From the NCBI GenBank assembly GCA_964036295.1, contig OZ038472.1:11528068-11592067 (forward strand): a stretch of DNA of 64,000 bases, read 5' to 3'. Under the pieces are notes generated by a model, which worked only from the letters and a program-made list of their open reading frames with translations, did no database searches and was not told the origin of the DNA. Each line of letters begins with the position of its first letter. Position 1 is the stretch's first letter. Below are positions 43,936 through 56,195 of the stretch, one piece after another. Source of the DNA: Plumapathes pennacea (Eukaryota > Cnidaria > Anthozoa > Antipatharia > Myriopathidae). A program made the translations under genes and the position numbers.

Positions 43936-46900
43936 TTGCTGTAGTTTGAACAAGAACAATTAAAATAAAACGCTTGTAAACAAGTACAGAAAAGAAAACC
44001 AAATTGAACACTTGTAGAGTAATTGAACACAAATAACGAGAAACTGAAAATTGTCTCGCATCAACAGCATTTATTAACTTAAAGCGAATACAGCGACGAA
44101 AGGGGAAGGAGGAACAGTATTCACAAAAGCAATACATCATTCAACAATTCAAAATTCTTACCGTTCAGTTTTGTGAGGCGCGTATTTCTGTCGGACAAAA
44201 TCTTTCGGCTGTCTCACTTTGCCGTCATGATTCTCGTTTAGAATAAATGTAAACTGGTTTCTGTTAAAAGCAGCGTTTCCAAGTTCACAACAGCTGAGAC
44301 AGTTCTTTCACAACACTGCCTGTCTTCAAAATACTCCAGCAAGTTTTCAAAGTCACCATTCACAAGCAAGAATATGTCTGTGTCCAGGATTTATCAAACG
44401 GATAATTATCCTTATCCTTTAAAACTCCATTTACAAAATGTCTGATAAACAGAACAATTCTTGAGTCCCGCCATCTGTTCACTGTTCATTATTACGAAGC
44501 GCAGCGTCGGGAAGTTTTCTGTTCTTTCCAAACCGACGGACTTCAAGTTTGTTTCTCGCTCGGTTCAGCTTGGCCGTCTCCAGAATACTTCAGCTGTGCG
44601 TCGCTTCATATTCTTGTACTCTTCGTTGCACAGTGGTTTTTGATTCTCGTGTATATCATTCCGGCTTTTCCTCGTCTTTCTTGTTTCTCTCAACGCGGTT
44701 AAATGAATGAACTTTGCTCCTCTATACTGAAAATGCGCGGCAATTTCTCTTACATCTGATTGGCTCAAATTCACGAAAAGTTACTTCAAAGAGAACCAAT
44801 CAGATTCGAGACATTTCAATCCGTTGAGCGGGTAAAGTTCACGGTCTCGATCTCTTTGGCTTTGTTTGCCGTGTGAGTACTAAGAAACTTCAGGATAAAA
44901 ATGGCCATGTTGCGTAGAACGCTGCTTGACTTTCTAGCTCCTGTCCAACTCGGTATGCACATTGAAGTAATGGCTATAATCAGCCTGATAGTAGTTCACG
45001 AGTGACGCAAGAACAAGCGCAATCCTAGATCCTAAGCACAAGAGTTCTTATAGAGCGGTTTTCGGATGACTGTCGAAAGTTATTGTGTGATTGCTTTCGC
45101 TTTTAGATTGGTCCACACGAGTTTGTCAGCATGCTGAGCCAATCAGGAAAAAAACCAAAAACAAAACCAAACACTTCTCACGCAAGCGATAGCGTGTACT
45201 CGCACTGCTGATTGGAAAGTAAAACCAAACGCAAGACAAAACGGAAATTACTTTGGCTTCTGATTGGCTGAACTGTTTTCTCTCAGTCTCTGTGATTGGC
45301 CTGTGTGATTACTTTGGTTTTGGTTTTCGACAGTCATCCGAAAACGGCTCTATCTCTCCGTGAAAACAGGCGCGACGCAAGCACAAGCATAAAGGCTGAG
45401 TTGTTCCATTCTCTTGCGCTTGAGCTTGTTTTACCGTGTCAATCGATCAAAAGTTCTCCCTTTTCTTGGAATGCTTGCATCACTCGTTTTCATGTACGCA
45501 TATCTCTTGTGCTTCCGCTTATGACCTTGATCAGATATGCGCTAGAAGCTTAGCACGCGGGCAGAATGCTTATTGGTTCTTTTGAAGTTTCACCTCGCGT
45601 GCATGCAAACATGTGTTGTAGATAATCAAATGTGGTCAAAAATATGCAAACAATCAAGGAAATATGCAAGCAAACATGTGTTGTAGATAATCAAATATGG
45701 TCAAGAAAAGGGAGGATTTTAGCGCAAATTCGACAACGGGTCCTGGTTGCGCTTGAGCTTGCGTCGCTCACGGAAACCACTTAACATGTGACATGCGTAA
45801 AACGTTTCCGAATCAATATCGTTTCATGTAGACGTCATACGGACTCATTAAAGAATCACTCAGAACTGTTTCTGGTGTCCAGTGGACAACCTCTGTTTTG
45901 GGGAAAGTTATAGTTATAATGAAACATTTTTGGGGGGTCGAATACAAAGGCGTATAAATTTCAACTGTCTGGCCTTGGTCGAGCCCACCCGAGTGGCATT
46001 GAGCCAGACGCGGGAAACCTTTTCCTGCGTCACGATCGTGTTACATGATCGTTGCCGGATGGTGCAAAATGGGACCAGTAACCAATCCATTTGGTTTTAC
46101 GAAGACTTTCGATGTTTTTCAGGTTTTATTCAAATTTAGTACACTGAAAATGTAAACTTCTATTTCGCATGCACTAGTGATTATTGTCCTTTGGTCCTCG
46201 TGAGCGAGATTGAATTGATCTTGAGTGAAGGTGTATGTCCGTACGCACGAGATCACGTGAAAAGCGGAGACACCGTTATACGATTTTCACCGTGCGGTCA
46301 CCTTAATTTTGAGTCAGCGGTCATTGCACAAAACTGTGGACTCAAGCAGTGGATGTCCGTGTAGTCGTGTTACTATGAGTTAGTTCAATGTATTTTCTAC
46401 AACGTAGCTGCGCAAGTAAAACGAGGCTTGCTTGGATAGCCATGGCAACGAACGCTGACCAGAGGATGAGAACGTGACACGCTAACTTGCGTTTCCGGTT
46501 TAGAAAACGACAACCACTAGCACGATTTCATGATGAACATCACGTAGAACGGATGCGGGGTTTTAATGTTATCTTCCTAATTCACTGGTTAAATCTCTAC
46601 TTACAAAGGTAAGCTGTTTTATTTTCCTTGATTGAGACGTTTATACTTTCGCGTCTGATATCGCTGGATAAGTAAATTCCCATTTACCAGGCCGTCATGC
46701 TCAGCACTGTTTGAATAATTTCGGTTGGAGTTTGTTTGGTTTTACTGCAGTTTCAGGCGATAGTATCGTTCTCTGTCGAGACGACATATTTTTCCTTGGG
46801 CGGTTGATACGAGTTTTACTCGTTTAGTTTTTGAACTCTCGGTTTGTAAGAATTGACCAAGTTTTATGTCACGCACGACTGGTCATATTTATCGTGCACG

Positions 46901-47250
46901 CAGATTGCGTAAGACCGCGGACCTCGTGTCTTCACAAGTTGCAGAACTCACGTCCCTAGTCCCGTAGTCGGCGAATTTATGATTTTTATAATACGTGTAC
47001 TGTAACTGACTGCCACTACGGTCTGTATTTCCGTAGTCGGTGGTCTTTCAAAGAACGAGGAACCACGATATGCGTGACTCGAGCGTAGCGCGCGCCCTGA
47101 GTCACTAAACCTTGTTTGATGGCACGGTTCTTCTCCACTTTAACGTCGCCGATTGAATGTGCAGAAGTACCCGCTTAATTCGAATGGGTTTGCGGTCGAA
47201 TGTTGTCTGTTTCAGCTTCTTGGTATCAGACATGCATGTCATGATTTGTG
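43936..47250. repeat. Segmental duplication, NLR-B 3' flank, distal part
   Basis: Matches 13,978-17,260 with many small differences. It contains the orthologous MITE (45,053) and a single unit of the 33-bp repeat. No conserved ORF. After about 47,250 the two copies diverge. Confidence 0.75.
45053..45350. mobile_element. TA-flanked MITE, family 1 (copy 4)
   Basis: Orthologue of 15,103-15,388 with the same TIRs and TA flanks. A short extra A-rich segment lies near 45,150. Confidence 0.8.
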
Positions 47251-47311
47251 GTTTATGACGCTTGCTATGGCGGGCGATCACGGCCAAAACTAGATGTCTG
47301 GATATCTTAAG

Positions 47312-47535
47312 AGATATCAAGATTTAGTATATACCACACAAGTGAATAGTGCTTTTCGCGCGCTCTGATTGGCTCCTTAATCTCGGAATATCAGGTACTA
47401 TTCACCTCCCGGCGGTTTCCGGTAAAACAAAATGGCGCGCGAACCCAATTTTTGCCCACTTTTGTCGGAAATAAAATAGCTATTTGGGGGTTGGCTATTA
47501 AACTTGTGTGCTATATACTGATATATCTTGATATC
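47312..47535. mobile_element. MITE with GATATCAAGAT/CACACAAG TIRs
   Basis: Left arm GAGATATCAAGAT then TAGTATATACCACACAAGTG. The right arm is its near reverse complement (CTTGTGTGCTATATACTGAT, then ATCTTGATATC). The interior includes TTTTCGCGCGCTCTGATTGG. About 224 bp, non-coding. It lies at the breakpoint region where the duplicated flank ends. Confidence 0.7.
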
Positions 47536-47899
47536 CAAAGAATGTTTCCGTAGAGATATCTCTCTGGATATCCAAAAAGATGTCTTGTCACCTATTTGGA
47601 TATCTCGTCACTTAACCCATTACCAGGATAATTGAATATGTCAACTAGAAGAAGTCCAGGCAAGAGTATTTGCGTGACCTCGTGGCAAACATTGTCAGAC
47701 CGTTGTTCACAACATGTCTTGCTTCATTTTTCTGCTCCTTTGGTGTCCGATCTTTCAAGTCGTTTCCAGGTCAGTGAACTTCTTACTTATTTAAACATAA
47801 ATTTAACGAGCGACGTAATCACATGAATAAGCACAAGCACAAGAATCAGGAGCCTTGTCAGTTTCAGCTTGCGTCTGTGTTTTTACTTGCATCGAGCCA

Positions 47900-48470
47900 G
47901 TTTCCTTCTAAAATACGGTAGGGTATTGATTTTAATCTTTGGTCTGGAGTAGGGTCGGAGATTTTGATATTTAATCTGAAATAGGGTAGAAAAATGCACA
48001 TTTTGGTCTAAAATTAAATAGGGTCCAAAATGGCAATCAGTTTCAGCTTGCGTCTTTGCTTTTACTTGCATCGAGCCAGTTTTCTTCGTAAAATATAATA
48101 GCAACTCAGCCTTGTGCTTACATTGTAATGATTATGATTTGCGTCGCTCGTGACAGCAAGGCTTTTACAAAATTTGTATATACGCCGGCATGTGTACATA
48201 CAATTATAGTAAATAAAGCCGGGGGGGGGGGGGCCGCCCCAAAGGGTATCAGTTTTAGCAGTTTAGTCTGACATAGGGTATTGATTTTAACCTTTGGTCT
48301 GGAGTAGGATCGGAAATTTTGATATTTAATCTGAAGTAGGGTAGAAAAATGCACATTTTGGTCTTAAATTAAATAGGGTCCAAAATGGCAAATTTTGGTC
48401 TGAAATACGGTAAGGGTTTCCATTCCGGGCGGCACACTCCCACCCAAACTTTTGAGGAGTACTTCCCCCC
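47900..48470. repeat. AATAGGGTA dispersed repeat with poly-G
   Basis: Repeated GGTCTGAAATAGGGTA-like words, a duplicated block (47,925-48,025 and 48,270-48,385) and a G run near 48,221. Reverse-complement relative of 40,740-41,115. No gene. Confidence 0.65.
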
Positions 48471-48637
48471 GGGAAATATAGATTATAAGGAATTACATGG
48501 AGGGGGAACACTACCGAGAAAATTACACAATAGACATGGAAATATAACACTAAATATAGTGTATATGGAAATTCTTTTTATGATTAGGTTCAAATTTTGA
48601 TTTTTATATTCGGAAATCCGTCTTCTTTTTCCGAGTC

Positions 48638-49291
48638 ATGTTTTCGGAACAGTTGGCTCATGCTCAAGTATCTTCATTTAGTGTTCACGATGGGAACCAG
48701 GGACCTCATCCACATTATCAGCATCCACGACAGTCTGTAGGCGGCTTTCAGATGCCCCCGCAAAACCAGCAACAGCAGCTCGCTACTGGAGCAGCCTATA
48801 ATCAACACATTCCGCAGCCGACACTTGCCCAGCAGTATCACCAACTACAGTAACAACAGCAACAGCAACAGCAACAACAGTATCATCAACAACAACAACA
48901 ACAACAACAGCAACAGCAACAGCAACAACAGCAACAGCTCGCTACTGGAGCAGCCTACATCCAACAGATTCCGCAACCGACACTTGCCCAGCAGTATCAC
49001 CAACAGCAGCAACAGCAGCAGCAGCAACAACAACAACAACAACAACATCATGCACAACAAACACCGCCCTATATGCAGTTAGCACAGAAGAATCCGAGTT
49101 ATAAAAGCCAACAGCCTCCTTCCTACCAGCAACACAATGCAGTTTTTGAACACTATGTACACCACAGTCGATCCGTAAATCTTTTAGAACTCGTCGAATT
49201 TCTTAGAGTCTCGTGGAGTAACACAAATGTAACAATGAAACTTTTAACTTTTAAAAAACTACTTCGTAAAAAATCATGTGCCAGGAAATAA
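48638..49291 (+). pseudogene. Glutamine-rich ORF with one in-frame stop
   Basis: A 218-codon frame from ATG 48,638 to TAA at 49,289-49,291. It is open throughout except for TAA at 48,851-48,853, where the polyglutamine context predicts CAA. The product would be Gln/His/Pro-rich, with two copies of a QLATGAAY ... PQPTLAQQYHQ module separated by poly-Q, then a non-repetitive tail (NLLELVEFLRVSW, basic end). No family recognised; Gln-rich tracts are common in transcriptional co-regulators. It could be a pseudogene, a nonsense allele or a consensus error. The minus-strand poly-Leu frame is an artefact. Confidence 0.5.
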
Positions 49292-49408
49292 CGTAAAAAT
49301 AATACCAGCCAGCGATATTTGCGGTAAAGATCAGCGGTGCAAAGCAAAAGGGCTAACACACACGTGACACTGCTTCCCTAAATGTGTCTACATTTACTAA
49401 TGACTGAA

Positions 49409-52400
49409 TCAACTGAACAGCGAGGCTAGCATTGAGTGCGTTATGCGAATCTGACGCTCCCCACCCATGTGAGAAGCGTACGGTACGTTGAAGTTGAACT
49501 GGATCAAGTCGCACCCTTGTGATGCCAGAAATTCTTTGATGGGCACGCTGTCTAGCTCTTTAAGAGCGGTGGTGAGCTCGTTTTTGGCTCCTACGTAGTT
49601 GGTGCCTTGGTCGGACCTGAGCTCACGTATCTTGCCTCTGCGACCTATAAAGCGTCTGAGTGCGTTGATGAAGGAATCGCTAGTCATGGCGTTCAGAGTT
49701 TCCAGGTGAACCGCTCGGGATGCTAGACAAGTGAAGATCTGACCCCATCGCTTCAGTTCTTTTCGTCCTTCCCTGATATAGAAAGGACCGAAGACATCCA
49801 TCCCGGTAGACGTGAAGGGGGGTGCTGGAGTGATGCGTTCAGCTGGTAAGTCGGCCATTTTCTGGTCTTGAGTGCGGCCGCGTAGTTTGCGACATGTGGT
49901 GCATTTCGCGATGAGATTGGAGACGACGGAGCGACCATTGATGATGTGGTACCCGGCTTGTCGTATGGCGTTGTGTGTCATGCCATCCTTGGTGGTGCTG
50001 CTTCCCGTGATGATACTGGCGTACGAGAAGAATCGTAGTTTGACTGCGTTTGGGTAAGATGAGGGGATGCTTTATCTCAAAAGGTGAAACTGAATTCTTC
50101 AACCGTCCGCCGACCCTGAGGAGACCTTTTTCGTCGATGAAGGGATCTAGCTTGTAAAGACTGCTGGAAGACTTTACTTTCAGATTCCTTTCACGTGCGC
50201 ATTGACGATCTTGGCACTTGTCTTAATTGCCTCGTAAATTGCGTAAGGTCGTCTTGATTTCCTCTCGGAAATGATGTTGCTGTGTTGTCTTGATGATTAT
50301 TTTCTCTGCTTGGTTTAGTTCATCTACTAGCGGCGGACCGTCCTTTGGTCTCCAATTGTACTCCTTGTTTGAGCGTTGCCTCTCTATCATCCTCTGGATG
50401 ATGACAATAGCTCGCTTGAGACGGTTGAGAGACGAGATATGCTGGAAGCGGTTGGGTCCAAGCGCTGTAGGGAAGACTTCGCTAATTTGGGTAGCTAGTG
50501 TAGAAACTTCTTTTCTGACTTCCACGTCCGAAGTACTCAGTGCGGTTGCAGGCTGTGTGTGGCACGAGAGTGGATCTTGCTGCAGTAGAAACTGTGGGCT
50601 GCGGAACCAGCGCTGATTTTCCAGAAGCTCTTTGGCCGTGGCGCCGCGCGAGGCTTCGTCGGCAGGGTTAACTTTACCTGGGACGTGGTTCCATTCTTCA
50701 GGTGTACTGCGGTCTCTTATGTGTTGGACGCGATTTCCAACGTACACGTGGAAACGGCGAGCATCATTGCTGATGCCGGTGACGATCTCGGAGTCTGTGA
50801 AGTACAAGAATGGTGTGTCCGTAATGTCTAGCTCCTCTATTAGCATAAACGCAACGTGAACTGAAAAAACTGCGGCCGTCAGTTCTAACCGGGGAATAGA
50901 GATCGGTTTGATCGATGCAACTCTTGCTTTAGCCATCAGGAAGGCGACATGTACTTCCTGACTTTCGTTGACCATGCGAAGGTAGGAGACTTGGCCAATT
51001 CCGATGTCGCTGGCGTCTGAGAAACTGCAAATTTCTGTACGGATTGGGGTTCCGAAGCCAGATGGTTTAAGACATCAAAGCAGCTTTAGCTTTTCGAGGA
51101 GTGGTAGCTCGTTTCGCCTTTTCTCTCACAGCGCTGCAATATCGTCGGGTACAGAGTCGTCCCAGCTGGCGTTCTGTCGACAAAGGGCTCGTAGTATCTG
51201 CTTACCGGTCAGTATCACTGGAGATACGGCTCCCAGGGGATCGTAGACTGAGCTGATGGTCGACAGGATGCCGCGTCGAGTTAGAGGCTTGTCCTTCAGC
51301 TCTATTCGAAACCCGAAAGTGTCGAATTCTATGCACCAGTACGCACCAAGGGATCTCTGGACTGGCATGCTGTCATAGTGCAGGTCGTGGGTTTTTACAT
51401 CCTTTGCTCTGTCCTCTGCTGGAAGGGCTTCAAGAACTTCCTTTTTGTTGCTTGCGAACTTGTGTAGGCGGAGTTTGTCTTGAGCACACATTTCTTGGCA
51501 ATCTTTGATGAGCTTGAGAGCTTGGCTGACTGTAGGAAGAGATTTCAAGCCGTCGTCCACATAAAAATCCCTTCGAAGAAAGTCTGCTGCAGGATCTCCG
51601 TATGTAGCTCTGTTGGATTCTGCTGTTTGGTGTAAACAGAAGTTTGCTACACCTGGTGAAGATGCTGCCCCAGAAATGTACATCCATCCTGTACTCTACG
51701 ATCGGGCTGTTCAAGTCATTGTTTTCGAACCACAGGAACCTGAGGAAGCCCTTGTGTTTGGGATTGACGTATAAATTGTGGAACATCTGTTCGATGTCGC
51801 AGGTAAAGGCCACTTCTTCTTTACGGAATCGAGTTAATACTCCTATGAGTGAGTTCATCTGGTCCGGTCCTTGCAGGAGATGCTTGTTGAGTGATTCATG
51901 TTGTAGACTGCGCTGCAGTCGAATATCACTTGTATCTGGTCTTGTTTCCTGGGGTGATAGACGTTGAAATGTGGTAGGTACCAGACTTTTCCGGGTTGCG
52001 TGTGCAATTGACTGGCTGGGACGCGACTTCCGTGACCACGATCCAGATTCTTCTGCATAAAGGCGAGGTAATCAGCTTTTAAATTCTCGTCGTTCAAGAG
52101 CTTTCTTTTCAGGGACAGCAGCCGCCTTAAACAGCGTCCTTTATTGTTTGGAAGAATTACGTCATCAGCTTTGAAAGGCAGTGGTGCCTCCCAATTGCCG
52201 TTCTGGTTCTTGTGTAGACCATTTGTGAGGATCTTGCGGAACCGCTTATCCTCCATAGACTCGACTTGTTCGGTGCCGCGGATCTTACGGCTGTGGCGAA
52301 CTTCGTTGTAATCAAGTTCCATCATCTCGCGCACTTGTTTGGGGGACGTTGTATCCTTTGACGTCATTGATGAGGCGAACGGAGGAGAGACGAGGTGCTG

Positions 52401-52620
52401 TTTAGGGGAATCGCACTCCAGCAGAGTTTCTCTTTCAACCGTAACACGGTTAAAACTGGCGGTGTGTGTGGTCGTAGGGTCATCGATCCTATCTTTGCAG
52501 ACGCGACCGATAACTGTCCAGCCAAACTTGTACTGCTCGGCCCATGGTTCCTCTGCGTTGCCGGAGATTACGCTGATTGGCTGGACAAGTGAACACCCAG
52601 TGCATAAAATCATTCGAAGA
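49409..52620 (-). mobile_element. BEL/Pao LTR retroelement fossil, minus strand
   Basis: Old retroelement copy on the minus strand. Recognisable parts, in element order: the protease/reverse-transcriptase region (about 52,613 down to 51,130), RNase H (about 50,975-50,223) and integrase core (about 49,981-49,409). The BEL/Pao assignment rests on the character of the RT, RNase H and integrase regions. It is broken, with several breaks. No clear LTR was found at its ends. It looks old but still recognisable at protein level. Confidence 0.85.
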
Positions 52621-52799
52621 GCTACAAAGTCAAGTCTACAGCTACATTAGCCGCTAGCTATAGTAAAGTTTCCTCGTCGGAAATTTCGATAACCATTCAT
52701 CGCACACGCACATGTAGAACAATAAGCTCTCTGTGACTCATCCCCGACTTATTCTTGGACTGCAAAAACCGGAAAATGTCCTTTGTTCTTTTAACTAGT

Positions 52800-54490
52800 T
52801 CTAGTTTGAGACAGAGCTTTTGCGATGCAAGGGGAGACTTTGCAACTCAGACCTCGGGGTGGAAGCGTCGAGTGCAGTCATACTACCAAGACAACACAGG
52901 TTGACAGACATGATTGTTCTGGATTGTCATCGTAATGTACATTATAGTGGGGTGAGAGCAACACTGACTGAACTGCGATCTAGATTCTGGGTTCTAAAGG
53001 ACAGACAAGTCGTAAAGAAGCTATTAGGTAAGTGCGTAACCTTTAAGAAGGAAGAGGGCAGAGCTTGCAAGGCACCACATGTAGCGGATCTGCCACAATT
53101 TCGAGTGAAACAAGCTAAACCATTCTCCAAGGTAGGAGTAGATTTTGCCGGTCCGCTGTATTTCAAGAAGGGTCCGGGTAACGTGGAAAAAGCTTATGTA
53201 GCGCTGTTCTCCAGCTGCGTAACTAGAGCATTACCCCTGGACTTGGTGCGAGATCTCAGAGCAGCAACCTTCAAGAGATGTTTGAGAAGGTTCGCAGCCA
53301 GGAGAGGCGCTCCTTCACTCATTGTGTCTGTTAACGGTGAGACATTCAAGGCTACGGAGAAGGTTTTGAGAGAGTTGTACAAACATCCAGAGGTGAGAGC
53401 CCATTTACAGGAAATTCGCATGGACTGGAGATTCAATCTAGAAAGAGCCCCATGGTGGGGAGGGTTCTTCGAACGCATGGTGGGAAGCGTCAAGCGATGC
53501 CTAATAAAGAAGACTCTGGGAGAAGCCAGACTGTCCTATGATGAGCGCTGACAGCATTAATTGAAATAGAAGGTACGTTAAATGCTAGGCCGCTGACCTA
53601 TGAATATGATGAACCAACCGGGGAATCACTGACACCTCATCTACGGTAGGCGAATTACATCAATACCAGATGAAGTAGTAGAGCCAGCCGATGACAGGTA
53701 GCCGGGTAGATACCAACTCCAGATTTAAGTATCTCAGCGTGAACCTTGCCCATTTCTGGAGTACATGGCAACGTGAATACTTGGCAGACCTGCGAGAGCA
53801 CCACGACAGCAAGAGTGGCAGCGTGCGAAGGGCGGGTGACTTGGTAGTTGTGGCGGAAGAAGGTTTGAAGAGAAACAAGTGGACGATGGGAGCTGTCGAG
53901 AGTTTGGTGCGTGGAAGAGATGATGTGGTCAGGGGTGCAGTAGCGAGGGTAGCAATTAGAGGGGTAAAGTGGAGCTTCTATCTAGACCCGTACACCCTAT
54001 TTTAAACCCTATTGAAGTAAGGGCTGTAGGTGAAGGCCCAGAGCTGGTGGTGCGAGAAAAAATGAGAGGCCCACGCAGAGTTTAGAGAGAAACATAAGCG
54101 CGCTGCAGCAGTATCTGCAAGGGATAGGATCGCGATTGGAGCAATGCTTGACTCCTAAGTGAGTCAAGGGGAGAGAGAGAGTTGTATTTTGCGTCAGGAT
54201 TTCATCGTATAGTTAATTTAAGTAATTAAGATTCTGTTTATGTTACGTTAATGATTTTGTTTATGCTATGTTATGTTATGTTGTTATGTTAATATTACAC
54301 TACCAATAATTGATAATAAACTTTATTACTGTAAACCGAGACCTCGTGACTAACACGAGGGGATTATGTAACAGATTGTGTAAGACGGAGTAAAAGAGTA
54401 AGGTGATTAAAGAACGCGAAAGATACAGTCCTAAAAGTGTGTGTGTTGAACCGGCGGGCGGAAGTTCGAAGTAGGATTTCCGCAACACAC
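52800..54490 (+). mobile_element. BEL/Pao LTR retroelement fossil, plus strand, 5'-truncated
   Basis: A second BEL/Pao remnant in the opposite orientation, head to head with the first. Parts seen: zinc-binding segment and integrase core (about 52,820-53,551), then a C-terminal integrase-associated region (about 53,690-54,005), followed by an AT-rich stretch to about 54,490 that may be an LTR. It is broken, with a few breaks. Boundaries are approximate. Confidence 0.75.
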
Positions 54491-54934
54491 TTCTCGCACA
54501 AGTGAGACCCACGGAGACCAACGGTCCGTGCTTGCGCTTAAGCTTGCGTTGCTAGTGAAACCAGGTATAAAGTGCGACTTGCGTAAAATTTTTAAACCAG
54601 TATCTCTTCATGTGGGTGTCATGCCGACAGACGTCTTGCGTCGGGACTCGGGAATTGAAGTTCCCTGTACAGTCCACACGGTCTGATGACGTCACTGCTG
54701 ATCGGCTAATAAGGATTTGTATGAGAGATTTCACAGTACATTTTACGCTTAAAAATAATAAATCTTACTCTTAAAATCGGTCTAACAAGGGAAGAGTCCT
54801 TACTTGCCACTGCGTCGATTTAGCGAGATTCTTTACGTTCCTGAAAACTGTTTGTTTGAACCGTCAGCTAAAGTTTCTTAACGGCGTCCAGTTTTCAGAC
54901 ATCGATCAACAAAAATGTTTCCTCGTGCTTTAAT
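54491..54934. other. Intergenic
   Basis: No coding signal. It precedes the start of the NLR-C homology block. Confidence 0.4.
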
Positions 54935-56066
54935 AGACGCAACAAGCAGCCGCTTATAGATTACTCTGGTGAATTTTCACCCTGGGGTGGACGTGCCAGT
55001 ATTTACATAAGTATTTTAGCCTAAACTTCGGTATCAATTTTGTTTGGACTGAAATGGGGACACAGGTCTGAAATAAGGTTTGGGAAAAATCGAACAGTTT
55101 TGTCTGAAACAAGGTCGGGGTTTTGAACCGTGCGGCACACTCCCACCCAGATTTCTCAGGAGTACCCCTCCTCCCCCGGGATGTTTCCGTCCATGCTCAG
55201 CATCCCAGTCTCCCACCGTCAAAATAGTTCCAAGCCCCTATTCCCTAATATGGTACTTCCGCATTCCATCATTTCCGGAAAGCTTGCTCGTCGCCATGTT
55301 GTGCGTGCGGGGAGGCGTTGCTCGAGATTTCCTCTTTTTGTGTGGCTTCTATGGTCTGTAAGTCTGAGGTGAGAAACTTATCAACATAACTTTGTTAATT
55401 TTTTGCTGTTTTAAGGGATTTTGAGCCGGAAGTTTACAGCGTTGTACCTTGGTGTACTCAGAGATTGAAAACATACACATCGTGATCTCGATCTCGATCG
55501 AGCGAAGTTTATTTGTACAACACTGGGGATCCGTTTTGTGTGGCTATTGCGTGAGGCTGGTGTAATTTCGGTCTACTCTGTCATAACGGGCTCGTTCACG
55601 GGCGTTCGACTCTAATTGAACGTTCTCGCTCGAAGGTCAAGCTACAGCTCATCGATGCGACGCGTGCTGAAATTATTTGATGGCTGTTGAGGGGCAGGTG
55701 CCTCAGTTTTGAAAACCTAATTGCTGCGAAAAGCTAAAAGTCGCTGCGAAACGCAGTTTATGGGGAGGAAATTAAGTGATTTTTATATTGACACTACTAG
55801 CTGTAAGTGAACGTTTTCAATTCAAAATGTTAGAGCCGTTTTCGCATGACTGTTGAAAGTAATGGCGTGATTACTTTGGCTTTGCGTTTGCCTTACTTTG
55901 TGATTGGTCCTGAAGGCCATGTCACACGAGGCAATGTTCTCTGCAAATTGTCTATCGTTGCGTTGCAACGATTGCTTTGGTTTTGGTTTTCGACACTCAT
56001 CTGAAAAGTGTTCTAATTACATGTAATATTTAAACTGCAATACTTAGAATGCTATTTTAATTTCAG
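54935..56066 (+). promoter_or_regulatory. 5' flank / 5'UTR region of NLR-C
   Basis: Shares its left half with 24,955-25,450 and its right half with 1-689. Ends at acceptor AATTTCAG before exon 1. Contains a TA-flanked MITE at 55,833-56,013. Conservation among three paralogues suggests the promoter lies here; no core element could be pinned down. Confidence 0.5.
55833..56013. mobile_element. TA-flanked MITE, family 1 (copy 5)
   Basis: Orthologue of 491-636 with the same ends and TA flanks. It has an additional internal segment (CGTTGCGTTGCAACG, near 55,953) that is missing from the NLR-A copy. Confidence 0.6.
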
Positions 56067-56195
56067 ATTCTATTCAAGTTCAAGCTTGAAGAAGAATGGA
56101 TGGAACAGTTACTAGTAAGCAGGGGACAGATCCCACAGCGCCTTCAGGAGCATCTTGCTCACATGATGAGACCACTCCAGTGCATGTTAGAGAAG
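56067..56195 (+). CDS. NLR-C exon 1 (start exon)
   Basis: Acceptor AATTTCAG, ATG at 56,096, donor GAAG|GTATGT. 100 coding nt, ending in phase 1, which fits the exon at 60,017. It encodes MDGTVTSKQGTDPTAPSG and a short His/Asp/Thr tail, a low-complexity leader without a signal peptide. This appears to be the intact form of the exon that is shortened and out of phase in NLR-A. Confidence 0.65.

Noticed and set aside
45882-46139. 85-aa frame starting MDNLCFGES
   Set aside because: The paralogous flank at 15,973 has the same ATG but soon loses the frame, so there is no sign of coding constraint.
48845-49060. Poly-Leu minus-strand frame
   Set aside because: Antisense of the CAG/CAA tract.
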